This document shows, piece after piece, positions 48,641 through 59,106 of a stretch of 64,000 nucleotides of DNA (positions are counted from its first letter, which is position 1; each line of letters starts with the position of its first letter). Location: positions 1,420,362 through 1,484,361 of the forward strand of contig SCFE01000050.1 in assembly GCA_004352715.1 (NCBI GenBank), written 5' to 3'. The stretch is from Hofstenia miamia (lineage: Eukaryota; Xenacoelomorpha; Acoela). The translations under genes were made by a program, and so were the position numbers. The notes below the pieces were generated by a model. It saw nothing but the letters and a program-made list of their open reading frames with translations, made no database searches and was not told where the DNA came from.

Positions 48641-49585
48641 TGCTTGTTTCACGTATATATACATATATATATATATATAAAGGTAGATTTGAGGGTTTAT
48701 CACTTACCCCTTTTTTTAGTTTGCGCCTATCCACATGAGTTAAATTTCATTTTAGGTACCTTTTTGTAGCTCTTTTAAAAAAACAGCATAACTGCATATT
48801 ATTAACGCTGTTTACCTATTTCCCACCATTAAATCATACAAGTCAAATTTATGGTGTTGTTTAGTAATGATGCGTTTTAAATTTTAACTGCATTTTGTGT
48901 TGAAAAACTTTTTCCTATGGATTTCATTATGGCATGCACTTTTCATGTACATACAGCATTAAGAATAAAAAAAAGTTTTTATAGCAGTGAGAACCATTGA
49001 TATATGTTTTTAGGAAACCGTCAATATCCGAATTTATAAAAATATTTTCCCATGTTTCTTTGCCTAATTGAATTTTTATTTTCTGTGTAGTATTAAAAGG
49101 AATAGTTCGTCTTAAATATATATAATATCTATAAAGGTAGATTGGAGGGTTTATCACTTACCCCTTTTTTCAGTTTGCGCCTATCCACATGAGTTAAATT
49201 TCATTTTAGGTACCTTTTTGTAGCTCTTTCAAAAAAACAGCATAACTGCATATTATTAACGCTGTTTACCTATATACCACCACTAAAATCATACAAGTCA
49301 AATTTATGGTGTTGTTTAGTAATGATGCGTTTTAAATTTTAACTGCATTTTGTGTTGAAAAACTTTTTCCTATGGATTTCATTATGGCATGCACTTTTCA
49401 TGTACATACAGCATTAAGAATAAATAAGTGTTCTTTATAGCAGTGAGCACCTTTGCATATGTGTTGTTAGGAAACCAACATGGTGACCAATAGAGTATAA
49501 CAGATAGTATGCAACTTTTGTAAAAATTGAATTTTATTTTCTGAGTAGTATTAAAAGGAATAGTTCGTCTTAAATATTATAATAT
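48566..49585 (-). repeat. mosaic of LINE A and LINE B 3' segments
   Basis: The LINE B 3' end occurs twice, at 48679-49017 and 49131-49476, nearly identical. Between them, 49018-49078 copies a 60-bp piece of LINE A (48566-48623), and 49079-49130 copies a B coding piece (about 49531-49585). The pieces join without target duplications. This could be template switching during reverse transcription, recombination between LINEs, or misassembly. Confidence 0.75.
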
Positions 49586-51130
49586 CTTGAATGACTTTGA
49601 TAGTTTTATATCTAAGTGTTTATTCCATGTAAGATTATTGTCAATATGAAGTCCAAGATCACAAATATTTGATGTGCACAATAAATTATTATTGTTCAAG
49701 AATAGATTTTTATCAGTGCCCTTAAATGTTAAAATTTTAGTTTTGGATGTATGAAATTCAAATGAATTTAAGCAAGCCCAAGATTGAAGAGAATTAATAT
49801 CTTGTTGCAATAATTCGAAGTCACTTGAATTGTATAATTTCAAGTCATCAGCAAATAATAGGTACTCAGAGTGACTGATAGAATTGGAAATATCATTGAT
49901 GAATATTAAAAACAATAGTGGTCCTAATACTCCTTGTGGAACTCCAGAAGTTACTGGTTTACAATTGGGTAAATGGTTATCAATTCTAACAGTTTGAAAT
50001 CGATTTAGTAAATAAGAAGTAAGTAGCTTAATTCAGAAAGTTTTTCAACAAGTTTGTTATGAGGAGCTGAATCAAATGCTTTTCTTATGTCCAAATAGAC
50101 AGCTGTGGTAGAAGTACTGGAGTCAGAATTTTCATAAACTGTGTCTAGAAAAGTTACTAGATTTGTAATTGTACTTCTTTTAGTCATAAAACCATGTTCT
50201 CTATCGCTAATTTTTTCTCTTATAATATGATATATTATATATAATCAAATAAGATTCTTTCAAGAATTAGAGACATTTTCGGTAGAATGCTTATAGGACT
50301 ATAATTTGCAGACTATTTTAGTAAACCAAATTTTAAAATGGGTGTTATACATGCTGTTTTCTAAAATTTTGGCCACATATTGGTTTTAAGTATATGCAAT
50401 AATAGTATACAGCTGTGCTAATTAATGAAGCACCGTATTTGAAAATAAAAGAAGGAATGCCTTTACAGGCAGAAGTAGATGAATCATCACATGAAGAAAG
50501 TTCCTTTTCAATTCGTTTAATAGTTATAAGTACTTCATCTAGGCAAATTTTTGGGTCATCAACAAATTCTATATTTCTAAGATCAATTACTGAAGAGGAA
50601 TTAAAAACAAATGAAAAGTATTCATTGAAAACATTGTTTTTTGAGAAGTTGTCAATTGCTAATTGACTTTGCCATTCAATAATAGAAGGTAATTTACGAT
50701 TTCTTGATAGTGAACGTAATATTCCAAAACTGGTAGTGTCAGAGTAACTTATGGAAGATAATACAAGAATTTTTTAGTGTAGAATGTGATACACATGATA
50801 TGTGATAGTGTGAGTCAATAGGTGGATTGTAAATTAAGATAAATAATGTAGTATTTTCGTCAGAACTAGAAACAGTACTGGCAATAGAAATTTCAAATGA
50901 TTTTTCGGTATAATCTTCATATAATACATTCATGGAAGTGAAATAACCAATTAAAAGTCCACCATGTTCATGTATATTACGATCTGAACGTGAAATGACT
51001 ATACAAAATTAGAGGCAGGAAATAATTCATTGGAAGAAATATCAGGATAAATTCAGGTTTCAACTAGAAACACAATTGAAATTTGATGTGAAGCAATTAG
51101 ATTAACTAGTTCAACACATTTTGAAAAAAC
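48930..51130 (-). pseudogene. LINE B ORF2: endonuclease and reverse transcriptase (CR1/jockey-like), decayed
   Basis: The minus strand gives an APE-type endonuclease: VET*IYPDI near 51060 (the ETWL block with a stop), SRSDRNIHEHGGLLIGYF (about 50940-50995), and FILIYNPPIDSHYHI (about 50810). RT blocks follow: EHGFMTKRSTITNLVTFLDT, AVYLDIRKAFDSAPHNKLVE (50187-50040), SGVPQGVLGPLLFLIFINDI, and FADDLKLYNSS with the catalytic Asp pair. Next are SKTKILTF and LGLHIDNNLTWNKHL (49577-49915). The C-terminal YYLRRTIPFNTTQKIK and SVILYWSPCWFPN reach about 49440. The RT core is well kept, but stops and frameshifts between blocks make it inactive. Its FADDLK core differs from LINE A's YADDT, so the two are distinct families. 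Confidence 0.87.
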
Positions 51131-51223
51131 TTAAAATCGATTAAAAATTTAACAAAAGACAAGGCATATCATTAGATAGTCAATTTGAGCGAACTTCAAT
51201 GCGACTTCCTTGATAAACTAATT

Positions 51224-51721
51224 TTAGATTTCGGATTTTAAAATCCTTTTATTTTTTGCCCATTGAAGATTTTCAGAAAAATTGCGTCCTTTTTCTGGGA
51301 TCTCGTCAAGATTTATTTCATAACTATGTGAATTAGAAACTAAATTCTTTTTGTCATTGGGTGTTATAGAAAATTTTAATGAATCAAGACTGAGTTCTAT
51401 GGTGGATTTCACAGTTGATTCAATACCGCTACGTATTGATAAATTAATTAGTTCTTTCATAAGATTATTATTTGTAAGTGAGGTGTTTTCCAAATCGGAC
51501 AAAATATTTTTCAAATTCGAATGATGCTCTTTATTTTCAGTAGAAATATTTTGAATTTTCAAATTAATATTAGAAATATTATTTTCTTCAGTTCTTTCGG
51601 AAGTAATTAATGTCTTTAAAGCAGACTGAGCTTGTTTTTGAATTTAAAGCATAATTTGACTTTCACGTAATGTAAATATATCATCTCTATTAGATAAATC
51701 TATATTTTCCGGTAATACCAT
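51224..51721 (-). pseudogene. LINE B ORF1-like coiled-coil protein, one nonsense codon
   Basis: From ATG at 51721 the frame runs 166 codons to 51224 with a single in-frame TAA at 51646-51644. It is rich in Asn, Glu, Ser and Lys, with heptad-like Leu/Ile spacing (SNLKNILSDLENTSLTNNNL), as expected for a LINE ORF1 RNA-binding coiled coil. It sits directly upstream of the ORF2 endonuclease on the same strand. No zinc knuckle or RRM is visible. The assignment rests on position and composition. Confidence 0.6.
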
Positions 51722-52275
51722 ATCTAATTAAACTAATTAAACTGTATAATAAACAGGCAAATAATAGCAAGTGTTTAAGCAATACCAGTGGGAAGCGATG
51801 CAACAACCGACCGTCACCGACAACTACTACTAACTAATCATTGTTTATCACAAGAACACTTTTCAGTAACGATTTATTTCGAAACCTTAGCAGTTAGACA
51901 TTGGAAATAATTGGCTATTGAATTAACTAAGTATCCCAAGCGAGCGAAAATAAGTGCATATTTCTAATATGCTTAGGTCAAAATATATATGCATTGAATG
52001 TAAGTAAGGTAGATTACAAAGAATATATATGACGTCTCGTTTTAGGCTTTCAAGGATTGAGAGTTAATCAGGCAATTAGTTCCATGGTGCCGTAAATCAA
52101 GAATGCTCGGCTACCCGCGATATCATGGAACAATTACGTTGACGTTGTGTCGAAATTAGACCCTGATTACGAGGCGCATATAGGAGTTAATTTTAGAACG
52201 CGTTTCATTATCTAATGAAATTAGCAAAGCCTACCAATATTTATGTCCGACACCGAGCAATAAGTCCAGTATACC

Positions 52276-52864
52276 TGTGCAAAGTGCAAAATTTCGATCA
52301 ATGCGAAGAAGATACAATTCGTAAATACACACTAGTGGCATAATGGCTGTTTGTCCTTCAAATTATGTGGGATATCACTAATAGATGAAGAAAGTTATGT
52401 AGTTATTTTCAAAATGAAAAGGCCTATTGCTATATTGATTTTAGCATTTGGTTTGGCCCTAAATGTGAAACGTGTGTTTCACCCTCTACTCAAATGACTG
52501 CATTAAACGTAGAAATAAGGAAGAATTTCATATAGATTGCTTTCACTGTTCTAAATGCAAACGTATTTTTTCAAATAGTGAAGAATTCACATTGAATAAT
52601 AATGAAATGTTATGTTGTCATTGCTCATGTAGAAACGCCATTCTTGTGACCAACACTCTGCATAAAAAGGACGGTAAGTCTTTCCTCAACCTGATCTACG
52701 TCCCCAATACCTTGGCTGTAACTAACTCTCTGGAGAACACACAGAATAACACTTCCCGTAATCGATATATTGCAAACAATGCATTAACTTTTATATGCGA
52801 TTTAAATCATATTGAAGCTTATAATAAAATTATTGCTGCTCTTTTTGCCAATCCTAAGTATTAA
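52276..52864 (+). pseudogene. LIM-homeodomain-type tandem LIM pseudogene (Islet or Lhx6/8 class)
   Basis: Three frames stitch into two tandem LIM zinc fingers. LIM1 starts CAKCKISINAKKIQF (52276), passes a TAG just before WHNGC, and continues LCGISLIDEESY. After a shift it reads EKAYCYIDFSIWFGPKCETC, giving the end of LIM1 and the first Cys pair of LIM2. Another shift leads to YSNDCIKRRNKEEFHIDCFH with CSKCKR and EEFTLNNNEMLC (52472-52640), then an unrelated-looking tail to TAA at 52864. The order and residues (FG.KC, HxxCFxC, EEF.L…LC) match LIM-homeodomain transcription factors. No homeodomain is seen downstream. Both LIMs lie without an intron between them and carry lesions, which suggests a processed or ancient broken copy. 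Confidence 0.7.
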
Positions 52865-54375
52865 TGTTTAAATGTGTTTTTAGTATTATAGTGAATTTGA
52901 ACTTTTTCACTGGCAGGCAAATATAGTACAATTAATTGTTATTAAATATAGTAACAGGCTTGCCAAATCTGCATTTGTTTTCTCTTGACACATGAATTTT
53001 ACTGAATTCATTGCTGATGACAAACTATTATCAATTCGCCCTATTATCTCTGTGTCCCATTATATTTTTCTTAGATAAATTATGGCCAAACTATATAATT
53101 TAAATAACTAGGAAACAGTAATTTTTCAAATAGTAATTGAAACAATTGAAACGTTCGCCGGTATTTTAACTTTTTTCGAAGAATTATTTAAACTCAAATA
53201 CAAAGTCCCATGTTTTAGTTTGTATATTTTACATCTACAAGTTATTTCAAGTACTTTGCAGAGCATATTCTCTACAACCATCCTAAGTATGTATCTTTGA
53301 AAAATTATATTTTTTATTGATGTATGCTTTATGGCTTAAACGTATTGCAACATTAAAAGGTAAGCTTTGTTAATTTATTACTAAATAGTTTTGGATATTA
53401 GTTATCCAAGTATATTAAATGCTAAAATGAAAATTAAACAAAATCAAACAATATTTTTCCTTAAAACTAAAACCCTGATTGTATAATACCGTAAAAATGT
53501 AAGTTTCCATTAAGTTCGAAATACGATTAGTGCGATATTATACCATTGATTTGTGAATTTATACGGTTAGAGATTTGCTATATTTTAAATATGTTGTAAT
53601 CTAAATTGCAATTGACTCGGTGGGATTCGAAACAGTATCTTCTGTGCATTTGTACAGATGTGTTTATCATAAACCACGATTTAGCAAGTAAACTTATAAA
53701 TTGAATTAAATCTAATATTACTCTTATTATTTTTCAAGTACGCCCTAGCAAATCGTAATAAACATTTAACTAACAATTGTGAATTAAAAAATTTAATCAA
53801 AGATGTAATTAGAGAATTTATTTGTCAAAATAAATACATACGCAACATAAAAATTAGAACACTACGAAATTGTAGGTGAAACGTTGAGTAATTTTTGGAT
53901 GTCTGACAACAAAAGTTGATGGGAAACGAGAGAAATAACGTTCTAAAAAAATTTATTTAGAATAGTGCGAGTATTAATAAATTTCAACACTGTAGAGTCT
54001 TCATTAAAAATTTATGCTGTCATAAATACTATGGCATAAATACCACAATCAAAACCTTTGGATTGGGTCTCTTCATTAGCAAGACACACACTGACTTTTT
54101 TTATTTGTTAGTTGAGATGATTTTAAGCAACTCTTCATTAGAGGTATTCATTAGGGAATAAAGAATTTCTACATGTGTGCTGGGGAGCTTGAAATACTGA
54201 TAATTCATCTAAGGTGAACCTTCCATTCAACCAAAATAACTAGTTCAAAATCAAAATTAACTATTAAATGCTATTTATAATCATAATAATAAAATTATTA
54301 ACACAGAATGCCTCAAGAATTTAAACAGGTAATAGACTACATTTTTAACAGCAAAAAAGCTACTAGAAAAGTCGA
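52865..54375. other. Mostly non-coding
   Basis: Apart from the tRNA-like segment, a short minus-strand block at about 54103-54200 reads plausibly (STHVEILYSLMNTSNEELLK). It may be a distal scrap of the MULE relic described next. Nothing else is supported. Confidence 0.4.
53612..53705 (-). repeat. tRNA-related SINE or tRNA pseudogene
   Basis: The minus strand contains a B-box-like GTTTCGAATCCCACC preceded by a CTGT…ACAG anticodon-like arm and a GTTTA…TAAAC D-arm-like hairpin. The acceptor stem does not close, so it is not a functional tRNA gene. It could be a tRNA-derived SINE head. Confidence 0.35.
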
Positions 54376-55590
54376 ATTTACTTACTTAATATACTTTCTG
54401 AGTTTTGCAACATCTTCATGCGGGAAATCCCAAGAAAGTTCTTCAAAACCAACCTTAATGTCAATTGGGGGAAGCATTATTAGTGTCATGATTTGCTGAA
54501 CCAATTAGCAGAAACTATTGTCTTTTAGAAATAGCGGCTGTAGACCAAATCGTTGTACATTGCGCCAGACAGACTTGGCAAAGTGAAAAGGGCAACCAGT
54601 TCTTGAAATGGCCAAAACTACCTTAAAAGACTCTCTCATGGCCTACTCAAATTCAGTACTGAGTCGAAGCTCGAAAGATGTAGAATGTATAAAACGAAGA
54701 ACCGTGACATACAGGCTAGAAATGAGCGCGGTACAGATTTTGGGTAAAATTATTTGCACCGCAGAGAAAGAAAATTCCCCGCTAGCCACCGCAATTAATG
54801 TATTTCTGAATTTTTTAGGGTTAAGGATCATTCATTGAAAAGTTTAAAAACAATTCTTTAGGTATTATGTCTTATCGGTAATTTTTTTTAGGGTAATATC
54901 ATATTTTCCATGAAATATGTAAAAATTACTTTTAATATTTTGTATGTGAAATCTCTAATTCTTGCTTCAGAAACAGTTTTTTAAGAAATACTTAATGATT
55001 TTAAATCTTAATATAAAACACATTATCTGCTTAACTTCTTTGCCACTGCAAGTATTTTAATTCTACCGCTAACCGCCGCAATTGGGTAAATCGCTACCGT
55101 GGTATTTTCCGGTATTACCGCACTGCACTCATCTCTAATACAAGCCTTCACTCTTTGATGCCAATAAAAAGATCGTTTGATACAACAACAATTGTAAATC
55201 GTTGATAGAATCCATTTGGAAAGCTGCGAAGTGTTCCTTCCGCATGAATTTCATCGCACCTGCAGAGGACAGAAACATATTTAAAAAAAGGAATGCCTTT
55301 TCTGTATTAAAGCTGAATTCGCCATAATAAAAATCGTGATTATAGCTTTTGTCATTAAGCTCTAATGTAAATATAAATTAATATCAATAAACAAAACAAT
55401 TAGACCAGCTAAAACATAAAAATTTCGTACCTAAAATTTCATGCCCTTCTTCAAGCATTTGGGGAAGAGTGAGTCGACTCATTTTGCGATGAGCCCGCAT
55501 ACTTTGTTCCACATCATTGTAAGAAAGGTTACATCTTACATCCAATGATTTGCATACATAATCAAAAATTTTTATTAACGGCATATCACA
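54376..55590 (-). pseudogene. MULE (Mutator-like) transposase relic, split by a hAT MITE
   Basis: Minus-strand frames give the MULE order. SMRAHRKMSRLTLPQMLEEG comes from the 55584 frame. NTEKAFLFLNMFLSSAG leads into CDEIHAEGTLRSFPNGFYQR and FTIVVV (about 55150-55300), the wFxDGTFxxxPxxFxQL block with catalytic Asp changed to Glu. Then KSEGLY is broken by a 421-bp insertion and resumes as VTVLRFIHS. STEFE follows (the DFE block, Asp changed to Glu), then a TAG and AMRESFK. Next come GCPFHFAKSVWRNVQRFGLQ with the C-x-FH motif, and MLPPIDIKVGFEELSWDFP to KYIK (about 54385). Two catalytic acids are altered and stops are present, so it is inactive. Nothing in a single frame reveals it. Confidence 0.78.
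54717..55137. mobile_element. 421-bp hAT MITE inserted in the MULE relic
   Basis: The left end is TAGAAATGAGCGCGGTAC and the right end, inverted, is TAGAGATGAGTGCAGTGCGG. The target duplications are ATACAGGC (54709-54716) and ATACAAGC (55138-55145), 7 of 8 matching. The interior carries ACCGC/GCGGT iterons and no coding sequence. Excising it rejoins the MULE frame (…GLY|VTV…), which confirms both the boundaries and the order of events. Confidence 0.85.
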
Positions 55591-55814
55591 CTTTTCCGTT
55601 TTTCGTTTCAGATCATTATTTTACATCAATTAATGAAAAATCATCGTTTCTAAGAACAAGATTATGCTTATATATTTGTAATCTAAAAAAAATTTATATA
55701 TATGGCGAGGTTTTGAGATTCATAGTTTATTATATACAACAAATGAGCAAATAAACAAGCAGTATCCCTAAATTCTAATTTATTTACATATACTATAGCT
55801 CATAATAGCTAATA

Positions 55815-55985
55815 ACTACCTTTGCATTGTTGTTTGAAATGATAGCAGAAGCTTTAAATCCATTCTTGTGAAAATATATTCCATAATCAGAAATTCGATT
55901 TATCGTACATAAAAATCCATAACGCAAATCCGATGATTTCAAGACTGAGTAATCACATTCGTTTTGCTTAATGTTTCGAATGAAT
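55815..55985 (-). other. coding-like block, unrecognised
   Basis: The minus strand reads an open stretch including ECDYSVLKSSDLRYGFLCTI and DYGIYFHKNGFKASAIISNN, ending at a possible GTAGTT donor. Composition is protein-like. It may be the N-terminal part of the MULE relic or an unrelated exon; I cannot name it. Confidence 0.3.
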
Positions 55986-55989
55986 TTCT

Positions 55990-57120
55990 ATATGTAAGAG
56001 TCTGAATTAGTAGTTCGCCAATTTCAAAAAATCGAGATAACTAAAGTTATGCAGATTATAGTTCACTTCACGAGTTTTAACGTCTCCAATTCAATTAATC
56101 CGCTAATTGTTTGTTAATTTTCGTTTTGTTTGCCAAACGATGTGTAGAGATAACTAGTATTTCAGGTTTCGTCTTGAGTTGTTAAGACTTCAGTCTAGAA
56201 TGATGGGTGTGGTGAAGGCCTACTTTAATGACGATCTGGAGATTGTAATACTAGAAACAATACGGAGCCGGCTCAAACGTACGCACCAAAGTATATTTTT
56301 CTAATCGCTATGTTCGCACGTTGCCGTGTTCAGTGCTCACCAAAGCACACAGACAGAACTTTATGCTGGGATTTGGTTTCATACTATGATAAACAAATTA
56401 TTGTAATCGCTAAGCACACGGGCGTTTCAGTTTGCTTATGCCGCGGTTAGACTAGGTGATTGGTAGCAAGAAAAGTTAAAAAACACGTCACATCGCAAAT
56501 TATTTTGTTGGTTAGACTTGCGATTTTACCAAAATCTGACAGATCGCGCGTGACCACAATTCACAACAATTCTCCATTGCGCATTGACTTAGCGATTAGA
56601 GTTGATACAGTCATTGTGGAGATCGCGGCTAGTGTGCACCAACGCAACTAAAATCGTGCGCACTTGTTTCCATCGCGATTACGCCCAATGAAGCAAAAAA
56701 TACAATTAAGAGCGGAAATAGACTAATTTGGGGATTTAACCCCAAATAACCCAGGCATTTTTTATTTGTGATGGTTTCTACAAACGTTGTTTTAAGCGCC
56801 TATAACTCACGAACTAACGAAAATATTCGAAATCTGAAAATTACACTGGATAGAGAATCGTCTCTTGTCTCAATTTCGCGCAGTATGTTTTTGCAAAAAT
56901 TGCATTTTTTATTGAAAAAAGTTAATATTCTAATATACTGCAAATAGGAATCATTTTTATTACACGCTTTAACCATAACAGGGAAGCATGCCTACCCATA
57001 GTTGCGTCCAAATTTCAAATAGGCTGTGAGAAAATTGTCAGAAAAATGGACAAAATCGTTTGTAACTTTAAAGATACATTGGGCAGATTAGAGTCAGCCT
57101 TCTTTATGGTTAGCATTTTG
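55990..57120 (+). repeat. Duplicated transporter intron segment with a later insertion
   Basis: Sequence from about 56025 to 56205 aligns with the transporter intron at about 43425-43640 (shared aatcgagataact, gtctagaat and tttcagg… blocks). About 56240-57090 then has no counterpart in the first copy. It contains a GC-richer patch with repeated TGCGATT/CGCGATT words (about 56440-56690), which may be an inserted transposon, but no matching ends were found. Confidence 0.5.
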
Positions 57121-57652
57121 TTGAATTTGGTATGTCTTAACGGCCGTTGAGCCTTCATCCTTTTTGATTCTGCATTTTTCTTTAAGTATTTTTGTTGGTA
57201 TCGCCATAGTATACTTGTACTGTGACATTAAAGTATGCAATGCAGTTTTACATAGTAGTTGGAACACTACTACAATACTTTTTGTCTTTAATAGTTCTTG
57301 ACATCATACTAGTGAAGGATGCAACACTAAGAAGCCTTGTTATTCACGTTTTAGATGTGGTTTCAAATCTTTTTGTATACACTGCACTCCTGGTCGAAAT
57401 GGTTACGGATTTCTTTTTCCCTATTGGAGAGACTATTTCCATTACAATAAGGTTTGCTATGGCCTGTGTTTATGCAACATTAACTTCATTTGGATTGATC
57501 TTAGTTGACCCACAGTTCATTCTTAAAATTGGCAGCCTTCCGATCATGGTTGGTTTATTTTTATCCTTGTTATGCTAGTTGTTTATTCCATTAAAACTAG
57601 AAAATGAACACATAGCTATTATTGCAAATCCAAAGATGAAATTGAATAATTA
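57121..57652 (+). pseudogene. SLC49-like transporter exon 3 paralogue, broken
   Basis: This copy aligns with 43791-44340 over its whole length, including the 5' edge (ggtatgtcttaacggccgttgagcc) and the 3' end (PKMKLNN then stop). A deletion near 57165 and an 8-base deletion near 57222 shift the frame, and a TAG at 57576-57578 interrupts LSLLC*LFIPLKLE. The longest open piece is 57222-57578. With part of the upstream intron also duplicated (55990-56205), it arose by segmental duplication, not retrotransposition. No copies of exons 1 or 2 were found nearby. Confidence 0.88.
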
Positions 57653-58057
57653 AATATGCTTTAAATATATTTAATTGTTTATTAACATCAATTTCGAAAA
57701 TAATTTTTAATTAGAATATCAAATGATGTGACACTAGAAGATGCATCGATACTATCATTTTAATAAGGGTATTTGCAGAAACTAATGTATTGCAGACAAA
57801 ATATGTACATCTTTATTTTATTTCGTTTCGAAATACCGAGTTATGTTGAATTATATATACATACATTAAGGAAACTTACAAAAAGATCAACTATTTAATA
57901 AACAACCAGGCATGTTTAAGGATTAAACTTATTTTAGAAATGCATGCAATATTAGTTTATAAAATGTAATTAGTGTAAATTTATTACACCACATTATTGT
58001 TATACCGAAGATGGCTTAATATCGAAACTGCTCTATTCTAGCGTAAAGCAAACATGA

Positions 58058-58089
<32 letters not shown>

Positions 58090-58856
58090 ATAGGTATATA
58101 TATATATATAATTTACTGTAGAAAAATTCAACATTTCAATAAATTTTCTTTGCATAACGATAAAAGCTTTCAAAGACCACTATGAAACTAAGGTGTACAG
58201 AAAACCTACAAATATTTTCTTACTTCTTCGATTTTTGTGTAGGTGGACTTAGTTGTTATTTTAAAACTGTCTGTTTGGTTGATGGTAATTGGTAATTTCG
58301 ATTAGCAGATATTGCTCCATTGATATTTATTTATGGCATATTCTTCAAAGACTCAAAGATCCTGTGATTTTACAACGCTGGTATGGGTGGGAGTCATAAA
58401 TGTTAATGTTGAAATTTATTGATTCGCAATTAGTCCATTTAATAATCATAACACAATAATAGTTTCTAAAATAACCAATTACTAATTCAAATTTAAAAAG
58501 AACATTTCTTGGTTCTCTGAAATATTGACTTTTAACACAAAAAATTGTTACAGCGTATTTTCTATAATTCCTTTAAAACCTTGATAAACAGTAATAATTG
58601 ATATAGAAATTACACTAGAACTGATCAATATTACACGATTGTCATTTCATTATTGTTAACCCTCAGTTTTAGGATGCATGTAGTAGAACATATAAAATCG
58701 ATGGATTTAAGATGTTTAGCCCATTAATTATTCTAATTTATAACACTGTTCATTCTATTTTACATTTTATCATTTTCTGACCCACTAATTGAGTGCTATA
58801 GATTGACCAACAATAACTTTGCATTTTGCTTTTCCAAAAGTAATTGTATTATTTTA
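57653..58856. other. Non-coding, with a TA microsatellite
   Basis: A TA-rich simple repeat spans about 58060-58112. I see no other feature. Confidence 0.5.
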
Positions 58857-59104
58857 CAGTCGGTCCCACTTTATTAGTGATCGCCATAAATTTATATTTT
58901 TCTATTTTTTCAAAGTTTCTATTTACATAAACAAAGTAGTCTTAATCATTCAAACACATTAGTCAAATACCACTAAACTTGAATTGTATTAGAAAGTTAG
59001 AAAATTACCATTATATAGTAACATAAGTAGAAAAGTAAAGCATTGCTTGAAACATCAGGTAAATCTGTATTTTATGGGGGTGAGTAATAATGTGGGATCG
59101 ACTG
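58857..59104. mobile_element. 248-bp mariner/Tc1-type MITE
   Basis: The left end is CAGTCGGTCCCACTTTATTA… and the right end, inverted, is CAGTCGATCCCACATTATTA…. Similarity extends over about 34 bp and each end is flanked by TA (58855-58856, 59105-59106). The short ORF inside (59047-59232) is a by-product of the repeat. It does not share ends with the DD35E element, so another transposase family must have moved it. Confidence 0.85.
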
Positions 59105-59106
59105 TA

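Noticed and set aside
50415-50666. Plus-strand 83-codon ORF
   Set aside because: It lies antisense to the region between the endonuclease and RT of LINE B and has no recognisable content.
53612-53705. Functional tRNA gene
   Set aside because: The B-box-like and arm-like segments are present, but the acceptor stem does not pair, so at most it is a SINE head or pseudogene.
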